From assembly GCA_030248295.1 (NCBI GenBank), contig JASANH010000944.1:90434-154433 (forward strand): 64,000 nucleotides of DNA, in the 5' to 3' direction. The notes beneath the pieces were generated by a model. That model was not told the origin of the DNA and did not search any database. It saw nothing but the letters and a program-made list of their open reading frames with translations. How positions within the stretch are numbered: the first letter of the stretch is position 1; every line of letters begins with the position of its first letter. Positions 49,934 through 60,391 of this stretch are shown here, in pieces. The stretch is from Mesodorylaimus sp. YZB2_4 (lineage: Eukaryota; Nematoda; Enoplea; Dorylaimida; Dorylaimidae). A program made the position numbers and the translations under genes.

Positions 49934-51376
49934 TTAAACGTGTACTACTACATGCACAACCTCATCGATTACAAACCCGGCCATATTCACTACCAATTCG
50001 CACAAAAAAACAAGAATAGCAATTAAAAGGCCGCCACATCCAGCGTGTATAATAGGCATAAAGGATCCGAGCCTCTCGTGGCTATCTGAATGAGGTATAT
50101 TAATTTTACTCTCATCACAATTTCCCATCCTTTCATATTTTCTTTGCAAAAATTGAGCTAGGCCATGTTCTTGGAAAGTAAAAGCAGCTATATTCAGTTT
50201 GCTCAATAGCCACGAAGAATTTTTATGGAGTGGAAATGTCATACTGTCCAAAAATGGGATAGGAACAAAATAAAAATTGTTGCAGTCAAAGTCTTTGAAT
50301 CTGTAAAAAATATTCTCTCTGTTCGATAATCGCACTAAAAAAATATTTTTCTCTTTTAAAATAGAATCAAGTATATAAGCTGATGGGGTTTGAATTATTG
50401 GATTAAAACTAAGAATGTTTTGAACTCGATGTCCATGAGGAGAAGATGGGGCGGTAAGAAATTGATAAAAACTATTCGATTTATTTTTCATAATTAAACT
50501 GCATCGCATTTCTTCCAAGCATTCAAGAAAAGTTTCAAAATTAGTAAAAGGAGCATTATGAGGGAAGGAAAGTTTTTTGGAGATTGAATTACTGATATAA
50601 GCATTAATTATAATTAATACAATAAATGACCACACCATGATGAGAAAACGGATGGACAGGAATCTCAAAACTGTAGGTTTATATCGCTGGATAAGCAAAG
50701 ACGCACAAGCCTGACAAAAGGTCGGCACTAATCGATAGATTATGGGGACTTGTCTGCTTGTATATTTCGCATCCAAGATTAGATTTGCCGCAACTTCTAT
50801 TAGCATGGACATTAAGAATAAACAGCCCAGTAATGCAGCATAAATTTGCCACTGGAAGGAGCGAAGTAAATTCTGAACCATCGTTGACTTCTCGAATTCG
50901 GGTTTGCGAGTCATCAAAATATAATCTGAATAGAACACGGCATTGCTGAATGTGACAGCTTTATATCGCTGATAGGTCGGCATAAATAGTGGGAATGACG
51001 TATCGAATTCACGACGCTGAACAGCACCAATCACCCCTGTCCCAATCCCTGCGTCATCCGAGTCCCCATAATCGCCATTAAACAAACCAAATGTGCAGTT
51101 AAGATTCAGGAAATCACAAATTATTTCCGCTGCTTCCATTCCAAATCCTTTTGCCTTGCAATGAGGGTGCAAAGAGCAGCTAGTTGCGTATGGAGGATCG
51201 AAGAGAATACCAGTGTGGATGTGTAAAGACATGGTGGAGAAATTGAGACGAGCTGCATCCTTGGAGCTAACGTTAGCTTTTAGAAAGTTGAGTGAGCGGG
51301 CAAAGTTGGCCTTAGAAATAAAGAAGAACCGCTCGAATATCGATTTTTTCGTGTCTGCTTTGTTGGAACATTTCAT
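49934..51376 (-). CDS. Ionotropic glutamate receptor-like channel (ionotropic-receptor type), single exon
   Basis: 480 aa in one exon. The protein begins almost directly with a ligand-binding S1 lobe (from LHIHTGILFDPPY at 51) and has no large amino-terminal domain. S1 keeps an arginine (R137, in YQRYKAVTFS) at the place where glutamate receptors hold the ligand carboxylate. Membrane segments: TM1 about 176-197, a re-entrant pore segment about 213-230, TM3 about 240-260, then lobe S2 and TM4 about 447-470. The SYTANLAAF gating motif is replaced by AYISNSISKKLS, as is usual for variant ionotropic receptors. No clear signal peptide is present. The lack of an amino-terminal domain and introns fits divergent, often chemosensory, receptors. 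Ligand and site of expression cannot be inferred. Confidence 0.8.
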   Translation of the reverse strand: MKCSNKADTKKSIFERFFFISKANFARSLNFLKANVSSKDAARLNFSTMSLHIHTGILFDPPYATSCSLHPHCKAKGFGMEAAEIICDFLNLNCTFGLFNGDYGDSDDAGIGTGVIGAVQRREFDTSFPLFMPTYQRYKAVTFSNAVFYSDYILMTRKPEFEKSTMVQNLLRSFQWQIYAALLGCLFLMSMLIEVAANLILDAKYTSRQVPIIYRLVPTFCQACASLLIQRYKPTVLRFLSIRFLIMVWSFIVLIIINAYISNSISKKLSFPHNAPFTNFETFLECLEEMRCSLIMKNKSNSFYQFLTAPSSPHGHRVQNILSFNPIIQTPSAYILDSILKEKNIFLVRLSNRENIFYRFKDFDCNNFYFVPIPFLDSMTFPLHKNSSWLLSKLNIAAFTFQEHGLAQFLQRKYERMGNCDESKINIPHSDSHERLGSFMPIIHAGCGGLLIAILVFLCELVVNMAGFVIDEVVHVVVHV

Positions 51377-52850
51377 GCGCGAAAAGTTTCGCTAGTCACG
51401 TTAGACTGTACTGTATTAGAGGGAATAACGCGTGCCTGGGGCTACAGTGCCAGTGCGACGTACTGTAGTGAAGCTTATTGGACTACCTCACTAAAACACG
51501 CTTACCCATCGAGCGAAAGTAGTAGGGATGTGTATCACACCAAGTTTACCAGAACCACACCCGGCAAGTATAATCGCGGCACTGACTAAAGGACAAGCAA
51601 GACAGAACCTTTTACACCCCTAGGACTAGATCACTTTGCATGTCACGACCGGACCGGATCGGAAGGGAAAAATTTCGGATAGGATCATGTGAAATACTTG
51701 TAAATTTTTTAACAATCAATAACGCATCAACTTTTTTCGAAAGGTCGCTCCGAACAGTATTTATTATCATGATGCCAGGGCACAAGCAACGCCTTCGGAA
51801 AACTTTGCCACACAGCTTATCATGGATCGCTGAATACTTTACAGCCTGATAAAGTAAAGTAAAGAAGATACATGCTGCTCATAAATGACTGCTGAGACAG
51901 TCATAATATTTTTCGTACGCCAGGACAAAGATATTAGGGGCGTGGTCTTTTTCAACTAGGACGCGAAAGAAAACTTGGCAATTACGTTGATGACACTAAT
52001 TTGCTGACTGGATGTTCGAAATCGATACAGCGGATTTCCATGCCCACGATATGGATGAACGAGCGTCACGTGCAACACTGAAATGAGCGAAGACCAAAAT
52101 CCTGCTGATTGGGATCATCAACAGGCGGAGGCTAGGATAGGAGGTAATGCATTTTGTAGTTGATAAACTGAAAATATATGGATTTTGGATTAGCAGGGAC
52201 GGCATGGAAATAGCCGAAAACTGGGCATGTGTCAGAGATCACATTGGTGAGCTTAAGGGAAAAATTCCGACCTCAGAAATTTCATTTGTCTGTTACGATA
52301 CTTATGATTATTTGGTGGCAAAGGCAGGTCTGGTGGACCGAAACAACTTGCGCAAGTCAGCTGTATAAGGATACCAGAAAAGCTGAATTGGCTGCTAAAT
52401 GTGAGCTTCTGGATCAGCATACTCGCTCGAATAGGTGATAGCCTACCTAATCAAAAATAAGGAAGCCAAACTCAATTTATGACCCCTCGGTCGATAAAAA
52501 GGTATCGAAGGCAACTGGTGCCATTCAACAATACTTGACTGATAAGTTTAGGAGAACTAGGTTTTTGTGGTGCCTGCATTGATTCATGATTGCTAACATC
52601 GAAAAAATGTTGGGAAAAAATAAATGACTGTAGCTGTAAGTGTTAAATTAATTAATGACTTCAAACTATCTTATAAAAATGGATATTTCGACTCCTCACT
52701 CACAAATATTTCTGTCGACTGACTCCAAACTATTTGCAAATTCTGAGTCATCAATGTTTTCTCTGGTCTCAAATAATAATAACGATAAGATTACTTGTAC
52801 ATAACTCTATTTGTGAGCAGGAATAAGGAAGCATCAATGCAATAAAAAAA
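51377..52850. other. Gene-free stretch
   Basis: No gene is supported. A weak plus-strand open frame near 52147-52438 (MHFVVDKLKIYGFWISRDG) was inspected without recognising a family. Confidence 0.35.
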
Positions 52851-53493
52851 TCTGTTATCAGACAACGAAAAGGTTAGCCCAGTCACCCTACTCTAACCAA
52901 ATGCAAGGCAAACGAGGTTGGCTGGGCTCCCTCGGCGGTTTGTAGAAAAATTGTAAACAAACAGAATTGCTACACTGTCACTAATAAAAAGTGTAACAAG
53001 GCGTCCGTCCCCTACCTCAGCCACTTCATTCAGGCAATAGAGAAATGGGAACACAAGGGCCGATGGTCGTTGGGTCTTTTGCAGAAGGCTGGCCAAAAGT
53101 TATCAGCATGCTGGCTACACAGGAGCTGATCTTCCTGTTATAGTATCACTGGGTAGGTGCTACACATGCAGTACTCGTCCCTGTCAAGGCAGATGCAACC
53201 TTATTCATGTGGGTATTGGCCATTGAAAAACAGAAGGAATAAAATCCTACAGGGAATCGACTCCGCGACTTCACGATGCACCGAGTACATCACAGAGGCG
53301 TGCATTATGGGTGAGTATGGGAGTATGATTGTGAGTCTCACCCTGAACCTAACATACATATGTAGATATATCACGTCTGGATAGTATAACCCACTCAAGC
53401 ATGTGCCGCTGAGGGAGCTCAGCCAACCTCGTTTGCCTCGCATTTGGTTAGAGTAGGGTGGCAGGGCTAACCTTTTCGTTATCTGATAACAGA
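52851..53493. mobile_element. Non-autonomous DNA transposon (MITE-like) with about 88-bp terminal inverted repeats
   Basis: The left end, 52851-52939 (starts tctgttatcagacaacgaaa), is the reverse complement of 53406-53493 with only about ten differences along the full arm. The interior (about 465 bp) has no coding capacity. Flanks are A-rich on the left and TGTTTTA on the right, and I could not define a target-site duplication. The superfamily is not assigned. Confidence 0.85.
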
Positions 53494-54291
53494 TGTTTTA
53501 GAAATGTACAGTATGTGCGGGTGGGTATGGGTTGCCACCCTCCGCAGAAAAGTTTATGCAGCCCACTACAGGCATTTCCGTTTTTCCAAGTCATACAGGA
53601 CTCGCTCCGTGGCCTCGGGTTTGGAGCCCATTTCTTACGCGGTGCGGCGGACTGGTCTGTTCGACTCTCAACCGTGTAAATCACTTCATGTAAGTGCGTC
53701 CCTCCACCCAAGAGTTTGATGACGGGGTAACATAAACATCGACAAGACAACGCTTCTGTCTTTCGCGAGTTGCCTGCCGATGGTGCAATTTCTGTTAATT
53801 AGTGTAATCGATTTTTCCCACAGCCACCACTCGAGTTTGAGTTTTAAAAGTTCACAGAGGTGGGTGGCAGGTGAAATAGGCATTAGCCCCTTAGTTAATG
53901 AAGTCCGTATGGGTCCCTCTTGTTTCATAGGTCATTGCCATCACCAAGCAGCAGGTTGAGCAATACTCCGCCCTTTCCAGTGATGGTTTCGGGGTAACAT
54001 GCCGTCCAAGCTGAATAAGGCCAGATGCTTTTTTGAAACTGAAACCTATGTACCGACGCTAGATACGAACCACTGTGTGATGTGAGGCCTAAAACAACGC
54101 TTCTAACTAAGTTAGTAGAATATAGTATGATTTTAAAAACTGTGATCATTTTTATATCAGAAGAACGGTCGATATCCGCCTTGCCACCCTTGGCGAACAA
54201 GATCTTTTTTATCAGGTCAGAAAGCAGATAATGCCGCGGGCTGCATAATATAACTGCTTTTAAATCCGTTCATAAACCCTTCCTATGAAGA
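53494..54291. other. 5' flank of the GPCR gene
   Basis: About 800 bases with no gene supported. A short tRNA-like segment (GGTTGAGAGTCGAAC on the minus strand near 53675) may be a SINE trace. Confidence 0.35.
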
Positions 54292-55422
54292 ATGGTAAGC
54301 GCAGGTTATCAGTGCGATCTGCCCCAGTCTATTTTAATAGCGGCTGATTATCTCAATTTTATTGTTTACAGTATTTTTCCACCTTTCTACTTTTTATTGG
54401 GTCTAAGCGGACATATAATTTTGCTTATCAGTTTCTATCGGCAATCGAAAAAAGAAGATGTTTACGTTTATCAAATATATTTAACCATTAACAAAATTTG
54501 CGAGATTTTCACTGAAACTCTTTTTATAATCGCTTATGACTGCAGCGGATTTATCAACGAAGGCGTGCGTGGTTTTATGAAAAGTTACGTCTTGCAGTAT
54601 TTTACCGCCCATATGGCCATGCCTATTAGCGCCATATTTACCATGAACTCATTGCTATTGACACTATCCATGTCTGCTGATCGAGTGTTCGCTCTGTGGA
54701 AGCCAGTAGAGTATACAAAAATTAATGCCAAGTTGCATAACATATCGGCTGTTGCAACCTGTCTGGCGTTGTCTGTCTTATTGAACGTGTGGGACGGATG
54801 GGTCTTTGAAATGTATCCCAAATCCAGTGTTGACGGTACAACAAACCAGACAAGCCATGGTGAAGAAATTTACATCATCATACAAGCGGAGACCGGTGTA
54901 CTCTTCACGTCTTGGGGTTTGGCCTTTGGTTATTTGCGCGCATGTACGAGGGTGTTTGCAGTGATCATATTGCTGATTTTTAACGTCCTCTTGGTCGTTG
55001 CTTTACGCCGACGCACGAAAAGGCTTTTGAAGATGACAGCAAATAGTGAACAGAAGAAGCAAGCTGCCGCAGAAAGAGCTTACCTGATATTGGCCATTTG
55101 CCAGACGTGCTTGGCTCTGTTTTATCAAATACCGAACGCTGCTTTCAGTGCGATGATATTGGCTGCCCCGGACTGGACCGCTTGCTGGGGTCCCTTTTAC
55201 TCGCCGTTTGTTGACCTGGGCATCGAAGTGGCCGACACAATGGATTTCCTGGTCTTGATTGCTGTTAGCAAGCATATGCGCAAGGCTTTTCTTAATGTGT
55301 TTCCAGTACATCGGTTTCGCACATGCTGCAAAACAGAGTTGCATGAATCGATGCTTGCTACTGCTCAGCAGTCAGGGCAGAGTAACAATGTCCGAGAAGC
55401 GTGGTCTAATCGAGCTGCCTGA
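54292..55422 (+). CDS. Class A (rhodopsin-like) G protein-coupled receptor, single exon
   Basis: 376 aa, seven hydrophobic segments: about 22-48, 60-82, 100-127, 150-168, 210-240, 262-292 and 305-328. The DRY position is DRV (130-132), followed by FALWKPVEYTK as in peptide receptors. The NPxxY motif of TM7 is replaced by TMDFL. Extracellular loop 2 has a sequon (NQT). The pattern, including a shortened N-terminus, resembles the large and divergent FMRFamide-receptor-like families of invertebrates; that placement is by overall pattern only. It would sit in the plasma membrane and signal through G proteins; the ligand is unknown. The start ATG is followed directly by GTAAGC, a splice-donor consensus, but the frame continues into the receptor so an unspliced start is preferred. 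No intron is seen, unlike most neighbours. Confidence 0.8.
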   Translation: MVSAGYQCDLPQSILIAADYLNFIVYSIFPPFYFLLGLSGHIILLISFYRQSKKEDVYVYQIYLTINKICEIFTETLFIIAYDCSGFINEGVRGFMKSYVLQYFTAHMAMPISAIFTMNSLLLTLSMSADRVFALWKPVEYTKINAKLHNISAVATCLALSVLLNVWDGWVFEMYPKSSVDGTTNQTSHGEEIYIIIQAETGVLFTSWGLAFGYLRACTRVFAVIILLIFNVLLVVALRRRTKRLLKMTANSEQKKQAAAERAYLILAICQTCLALFYQIPNAAFSAMILAAPDWTACWGPFYSPFVDLGIEVADTMDFLVLIAVSKHMRKAFLNVFPVHRFRTCCKTELHESMLATAQQSGQSNNVREAWSNRAA

Positions 55423-55939
55423 CATCCAGATGTTTTTCGTTTGGTTCAGTCTTGTGTTAGCGCGCTTTTCGTGTATGGGTAATGCGTGTCAGCCCTTTTC
55501 TGCTTATGATTCTTTTTATCGATTAAAACCTGATAGTAAAACTGCAGCCTTTTTTTTCGTCCTAGCGATTTTCTAACGCGGCTGCGGGGTTTGTTTTCGC
55601 AATCTACAGTATCAACGCGAACTCGGGAAAGAGCGTTGCAGAGAGAATCATCTACTCCGAGCTGAGCAATCGCAGACATTGGACTGACAAGGGTACCAAT
55701 GGCATGTTGAGATTGAAGCAAATAACAATAAGACCGGATCACGCAATCAACCGTCTAATATTAGAGAGGCCTAAAGAGCAAAGGTAGCAATGGCACAATC
55801 AATTACACGGACGCATCTGACGTATTCCATTCCCCTTGCAAACTACGTAAGGCTAGTACTTGCTAATGAATAAGCTGACTAGTGCATGCTATATGTAGGC
55901 TTGATTTTTGGCGCTGCAAGGTACATTTGGGCGTATTAG
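55423..55939. other. 3' flank of the GPCR gene
   Basis: No gene supported; includes the presumed GPCR 3' UTR. Confidence 0.4.
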
Positions 55940-57075
55940 TGGTGTTAAACGTTAACAACGGTATTTAACGCGTTAACGACATCTTTTTTTGGCCAACGAT
56001 ACGGTAACGGTAACGATATCTTTTTTAGATAACGCGTTATAATCGTAACGATATCTTTTTCATGTCGACTAGCGCGCTTTTTAAACCTAGGTAAGAAGCG
56101 TACGATTAGAAGTGCGCTTTAGCGTTTCCGTGCGGAGTAAACAGTGACAGATTATACGCCCAGTACCGAGCGCTGCATGAAACTCTCTGAATGAGGATAG
56201 TTCCTTTACCCTCTCCTCCATCGAAACCATCTGCAGGTTTGCATTCACGAAAGTATCTAGTCGCCATTTTAGCGCACAGGCAAGGCTGTATTCTTGAAGC
56301 CTTCCCAGCATGGATTTTCACGTGGCTCCCCTCAAAAGCTTCCTTCGGAGCCAGCAATGGAAACTTACTTGGGGCTGACGGTTTATAGTGCTTAGATCTG
56401 CATCGGCTATAATGACTGTGTTTTCGAACATGAGTTTCTTTGATCGTTTTGCTCTCGCTACTCAGCGAGAGAAAAACGATCAACATCTCAAAATTCTTTA
56501 ATTGATGAATCCCATTAAAAATGAGTGATCACTTCATTGTTCCTGCCTGAAAACGGACCAATTTTGCTCACTATCTGATGCAAGAAAGCAGAAGAAATTG
56601 ACAGAAATTCCCCTCACGCAAAATTATAGTCTGTTGGTTTTCTTCGAGGATAGTTGAAATTGGGAAGCAGAACTTCAATTAGGTCACGGGTACGCCTGCC
56701 TGCGAGACTGAAATCTGACTAACCAACTGCGAATAAACAGGAATCTGAATGAGTGCTGTATTTATTGATAGCCATCAAAACATGATCGAATTTGTTTTTC
56801 CTCAAACTCCTTTTCTAAATTGCAGAAAAACAAAACGTGGCGACAGCAGCAGGAAATACTGTAGTCAAGTATGTCGGCAGATTTTTCAGTCCCAGTATTA
56901 AAATATCAGCATGTATGATAAAACGGCAGAAAGACAGACATAGAGACGCTGCATTCGTAACTTTAAAAAATGACGATATTTAACGCGTCAACGACTGACG
57001 ATAACGATATCTTTTTCGCGTTATCGTTCGCGGTTCGAAACGATATCTTTTTTGCTAACGATATCGACATTAGTG
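55940..57075. repeat. Paired AACGATATC(T)n repeat blocks about 1 kb apart
   Basis: Blocks at about 55945-56065 and 56965-57070 both carry (T/A)TTTAACGCGT followed by several copies of AACGATATCTTTTT in the same orientation. The 900-bp interior has no recognised gene. They may be ends or sub-terminal repeats of one mobile element. Confidence 0.5.
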
Positions 57076-57264
57076 CGCACTTTTACCAATGTTTTCTTAA
57101 TCATTCCTGCGGTTCAACAGATACATGCCGAGATGTGCTAAAGTACAACTACAGTAGGTTTGTATAGGCTTTACAGGGCCCTTTTCATAGGTTTAGCCAT
57201 ATTTTAAATTGAACTCCTGCCTTTTCGTCCTCTAGTGGGTGAATGTCATGTCATGTCATACTTT

Positions 57265-57400
57265 ATCCATAGCCAATCACCATAAGGCGCACTCGAGGGC
57301 TAAGGAACACATAATTGACAATCATTTTGTACCGAGGCGGGAGTCGAACCCTCCCCTGTAAGTGCGCACCCAGCGTGAGAGGCATGAGCGTGAGCGTGAG
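57265..57400 (-). mobile_element. tRNA-derived SINE fragment
   Basis: On the minus strand GGTTCGACTCC is a perfect pol III box B, preceded by CTCTCACGCTGGGTGCGC, a tRNA anticodon-arm-like segment shared with the copy at 34320-34440. A (GCGTGA)n-type tract lies at the upstream edge (57386-57405). Confidence 0.65.
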
Positions 57401-57405
57401 CGTGA

Positions 57406-60391
57406 ATATGTGACGGGATACGGAATAGCTTTGTTGGAGGAACATGGCTTGTTAGCAGTGCCTTTGTGAAAATGGTCCTTAAGCGAGGTCATGTTTTTTG
57501 AAACTTGCAGCTTGAAAAGAGAATGGTCATTGAGAAGTGGGCAAGAATACTCCTCAGGTTGATGATCTCTTTTAGAAGGAGTCCGAAACCGAATTTGAAA
57601 GTGTGGTCAGATTAGATCATGCCAGCTGGTTGCACCTACGTTGAGTCCATAACAGAAAGAGTATACCCGCAGACAACAACTAAACTATTCCTATGAAAAG
57701 CATAGATTTTTCCTATTTGCTCATATGTAGACGCAGGAAAGACATAACGCTAACTTCTTTCATGCCTGTCAACACCATCGCTTTGAGATCTGACGCTAGC
57801 CTAAGCCACTTCAATTGCATAAAATCAACCGACACCTGGGCTCATATTTGATACCGTATCTCTGACCTGGCAACGAAATTTAAGACCCACACCGCATATT
57901 CTCTGTTCACGACAACGCAATATTCGGCCCTGCCTGCGGCAGGAAGAGAAACAATAAAGCAAAATTGCTACTCGATGAAGGAGGCGAATCTCGCGGTCGC
58001 GAAATTGCTAATCGCGCCCAAGCCATAGGTGATGGATCGGACTAATCGAGAGATACAATAGTATGAGCTATAATTATCGCAAACTGGAGAAAATGGTAGA
58101 AAAAGTGCAAAAAGAGGACCTTGCCCCAAGGCATGACTAAAGACTCCAGGAAGAGATTAATCCAGGCTGACACCGTTATGCAGGTCACCTATGTAGTGCT
58201 TGAGGAAGTAGAACAAAGGTTGCGTTGTACATTTGGCTTTCTTGTCTTGCTATCCTTACTGCACCTGTTCAGCGGGCTGTTAATTATGAATCATCAGTAA
58301 GACAGATCGACACATCGCAAGGGAAGGACTCTCGATTTTATTGACGCTTGTACTGTCACCACTCTGTGGCAGAGCGAGTAAGTTTTAGAAGACCTGGGCC
58401 ACGAATTCCGCTCGCCTGTTCCTCATGTTCAGCACCAAATTCAGGAAAAAGTTATGACTGGCTTTGGGAAAGGGCCACCTCAAGTGAAGTTGCCTGAGTC
58501 AAACACATAGTCGCTTGGATAGGCGTCAAATCGTTATTTTGACGCAATTATTTGTCGCATAGTACATGCTTAGGACACGACATACATACCCCTAATCGTG
58601 AGGGGAATAGCACTCAAGATCAGGTGGAGTTATATCCACCTTTGCAACTTTGAATCTTTTCATGTCAACAAGCATTAAAGCAAACTGGAGAAAAATTGCC
58701 GTTTCATTTTCCAATTTCTCGAAAAGTTCTATTATTGTGTCAAAGTGTATTATGATTGTTCCGAATGGAAATCCGCCCAAGAACGAAACAAAAATTTTTC
58801 TCCCCCTCTTGCACGTAGCCTGTTAAAGAGCATCGATGAATGACTGGCAAGGTCGCGGTAGGATTTCAGTGAGTTTAGAACATTTAGTCCCTGACAGTCC
58901 CCGTCGGTGATACAATCCGTGATAAAAGCCCGTTTTATGTACCTAGTCCTCGATTCCCCCGTCAGATTCCGGACCCGAGGAAATGTCTTCTGCTGATTGC
59001 AAACTGAGGATAGAGCGAAATATCACGAAAAGGGCTGTTTTAATTTCAAAATACGGCTTTTCCGTGAAACCTAATTACGAATTTGTTTTAAAATAAGAGG
59101 ATTCGTTTCAGGTGAAATCTTTTATGATCTCTCGAAAGTTTAGCAGACGTGGGAGGAGATATGATCACAAATCTTTGCACTTGTCTTTGCAATTTTCTTT
59201 TTTGATATGGTCACGTGGGATTCAAGTGTAAACTTACTTGGTTGGACCAAACCTGACAAACCTGCGTATTTGGGGCGTATTTGGCCAATTGGATGGCTCC
59301 AGAGGGGAGGGTTATTCGAGAGGGAGACTTTTGAGCTCCTTGTGAAATCGCTATGTAGTCACCCAGGATTCATTTAGAATCTTCTCAGCGATGGTATCGA
59401 GCAGTCAACGATTACACGCCGTCGATGTCTGCGTGGGTGAACATATAAAAAGCCTTTAACCCGATAAAAAAAATTAAAGTTTACGTTTGACATAGTTTTC
59501 GTTTATGCTTCAGATTTCCACTTTCAAGTTTCGCCCCTGTGCTACAATCAACCCTTCGTCCTAAGCATATCTCTCCACCTAGCTCGAAAACCTAATTTTT
59601 CGACGAGCTGATTAAATTTGTCAGGTCGTCACAGTTTTCCTAATATAAATGTGAAAATTTTGATTGACGTATTTAATTTTGAATAATTTGTTTTGTTCGA
59701 AAATTGTATGAAGAGGGTATAAGGAAAATGACGATGTGCTAGGCATATACTGTACGTGTCACTTCCGAGCAGTAAGTCGGTTCGTATCTGTTCATAAAAC
59801 TTCCGACACGTTTGACACGGTTCATGTGATCAATGCGCTCTATGGTATGGGAAAGGGTTGACGTCATGAGCGGGCTCAGCTTCTCCGTCAATAAGCCTGC
59901 TGGATGACGCAGGTCCTATAAATTTACTTATACCGTTCAAACGTGTGAGGGATAGTCGCAGCTGCACTCGTCTAATCTCTTTCTTCATTCGTACTAGCAC
60001 TTGTAAGTCGCAGGACACTGGTCTTGAGTTGAGAACAAACCACTACATTCGTCTAGTTTCGAGTTTTAGCTTGACATGAAAAACCGTTTAGTTCCCAACA
60101 TGGTCCGATTCGTGTTCGCAGCTGGATATGAGAAGGGGGCCAAGGGGTTTGTCTCGTTACCAAGTAGCAACAGGTGGTTCTGCCTTGATATTTGATTCTA
60201 TATGTGGACATTCGACCGACGCACTAGCGCCCACGCGCGTCATACATAATTTAGTTTATTGTATTTTTCAGAATCAAGGCCGATCGAAGTAACGATTAGT
60301 CGACGGCCAGTGTAGCAGCGGCACATAACCGCGGGCTTTTTACTGTGGGCGATATCTCAATCACCGTTCTTCAACTCGCCACAAAACTACG
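57406..60391. other. Gene-free stretch upstream of the Spatzle/neurotrophin-like gene
   Basis: About 3 kb without a supported gene or a recognisable element. The segment next to 60392 should contain the promoter and 5' UTR. Confidence 0.4.

Noticed and set aside
52147-52438. Plus-strand frame starting MHFVVDKLKIYGFWISRDG
   Set aside because: Looks mildly protein-like but has no recognised domain, no clear start context and stops soon. Left as unassigned.
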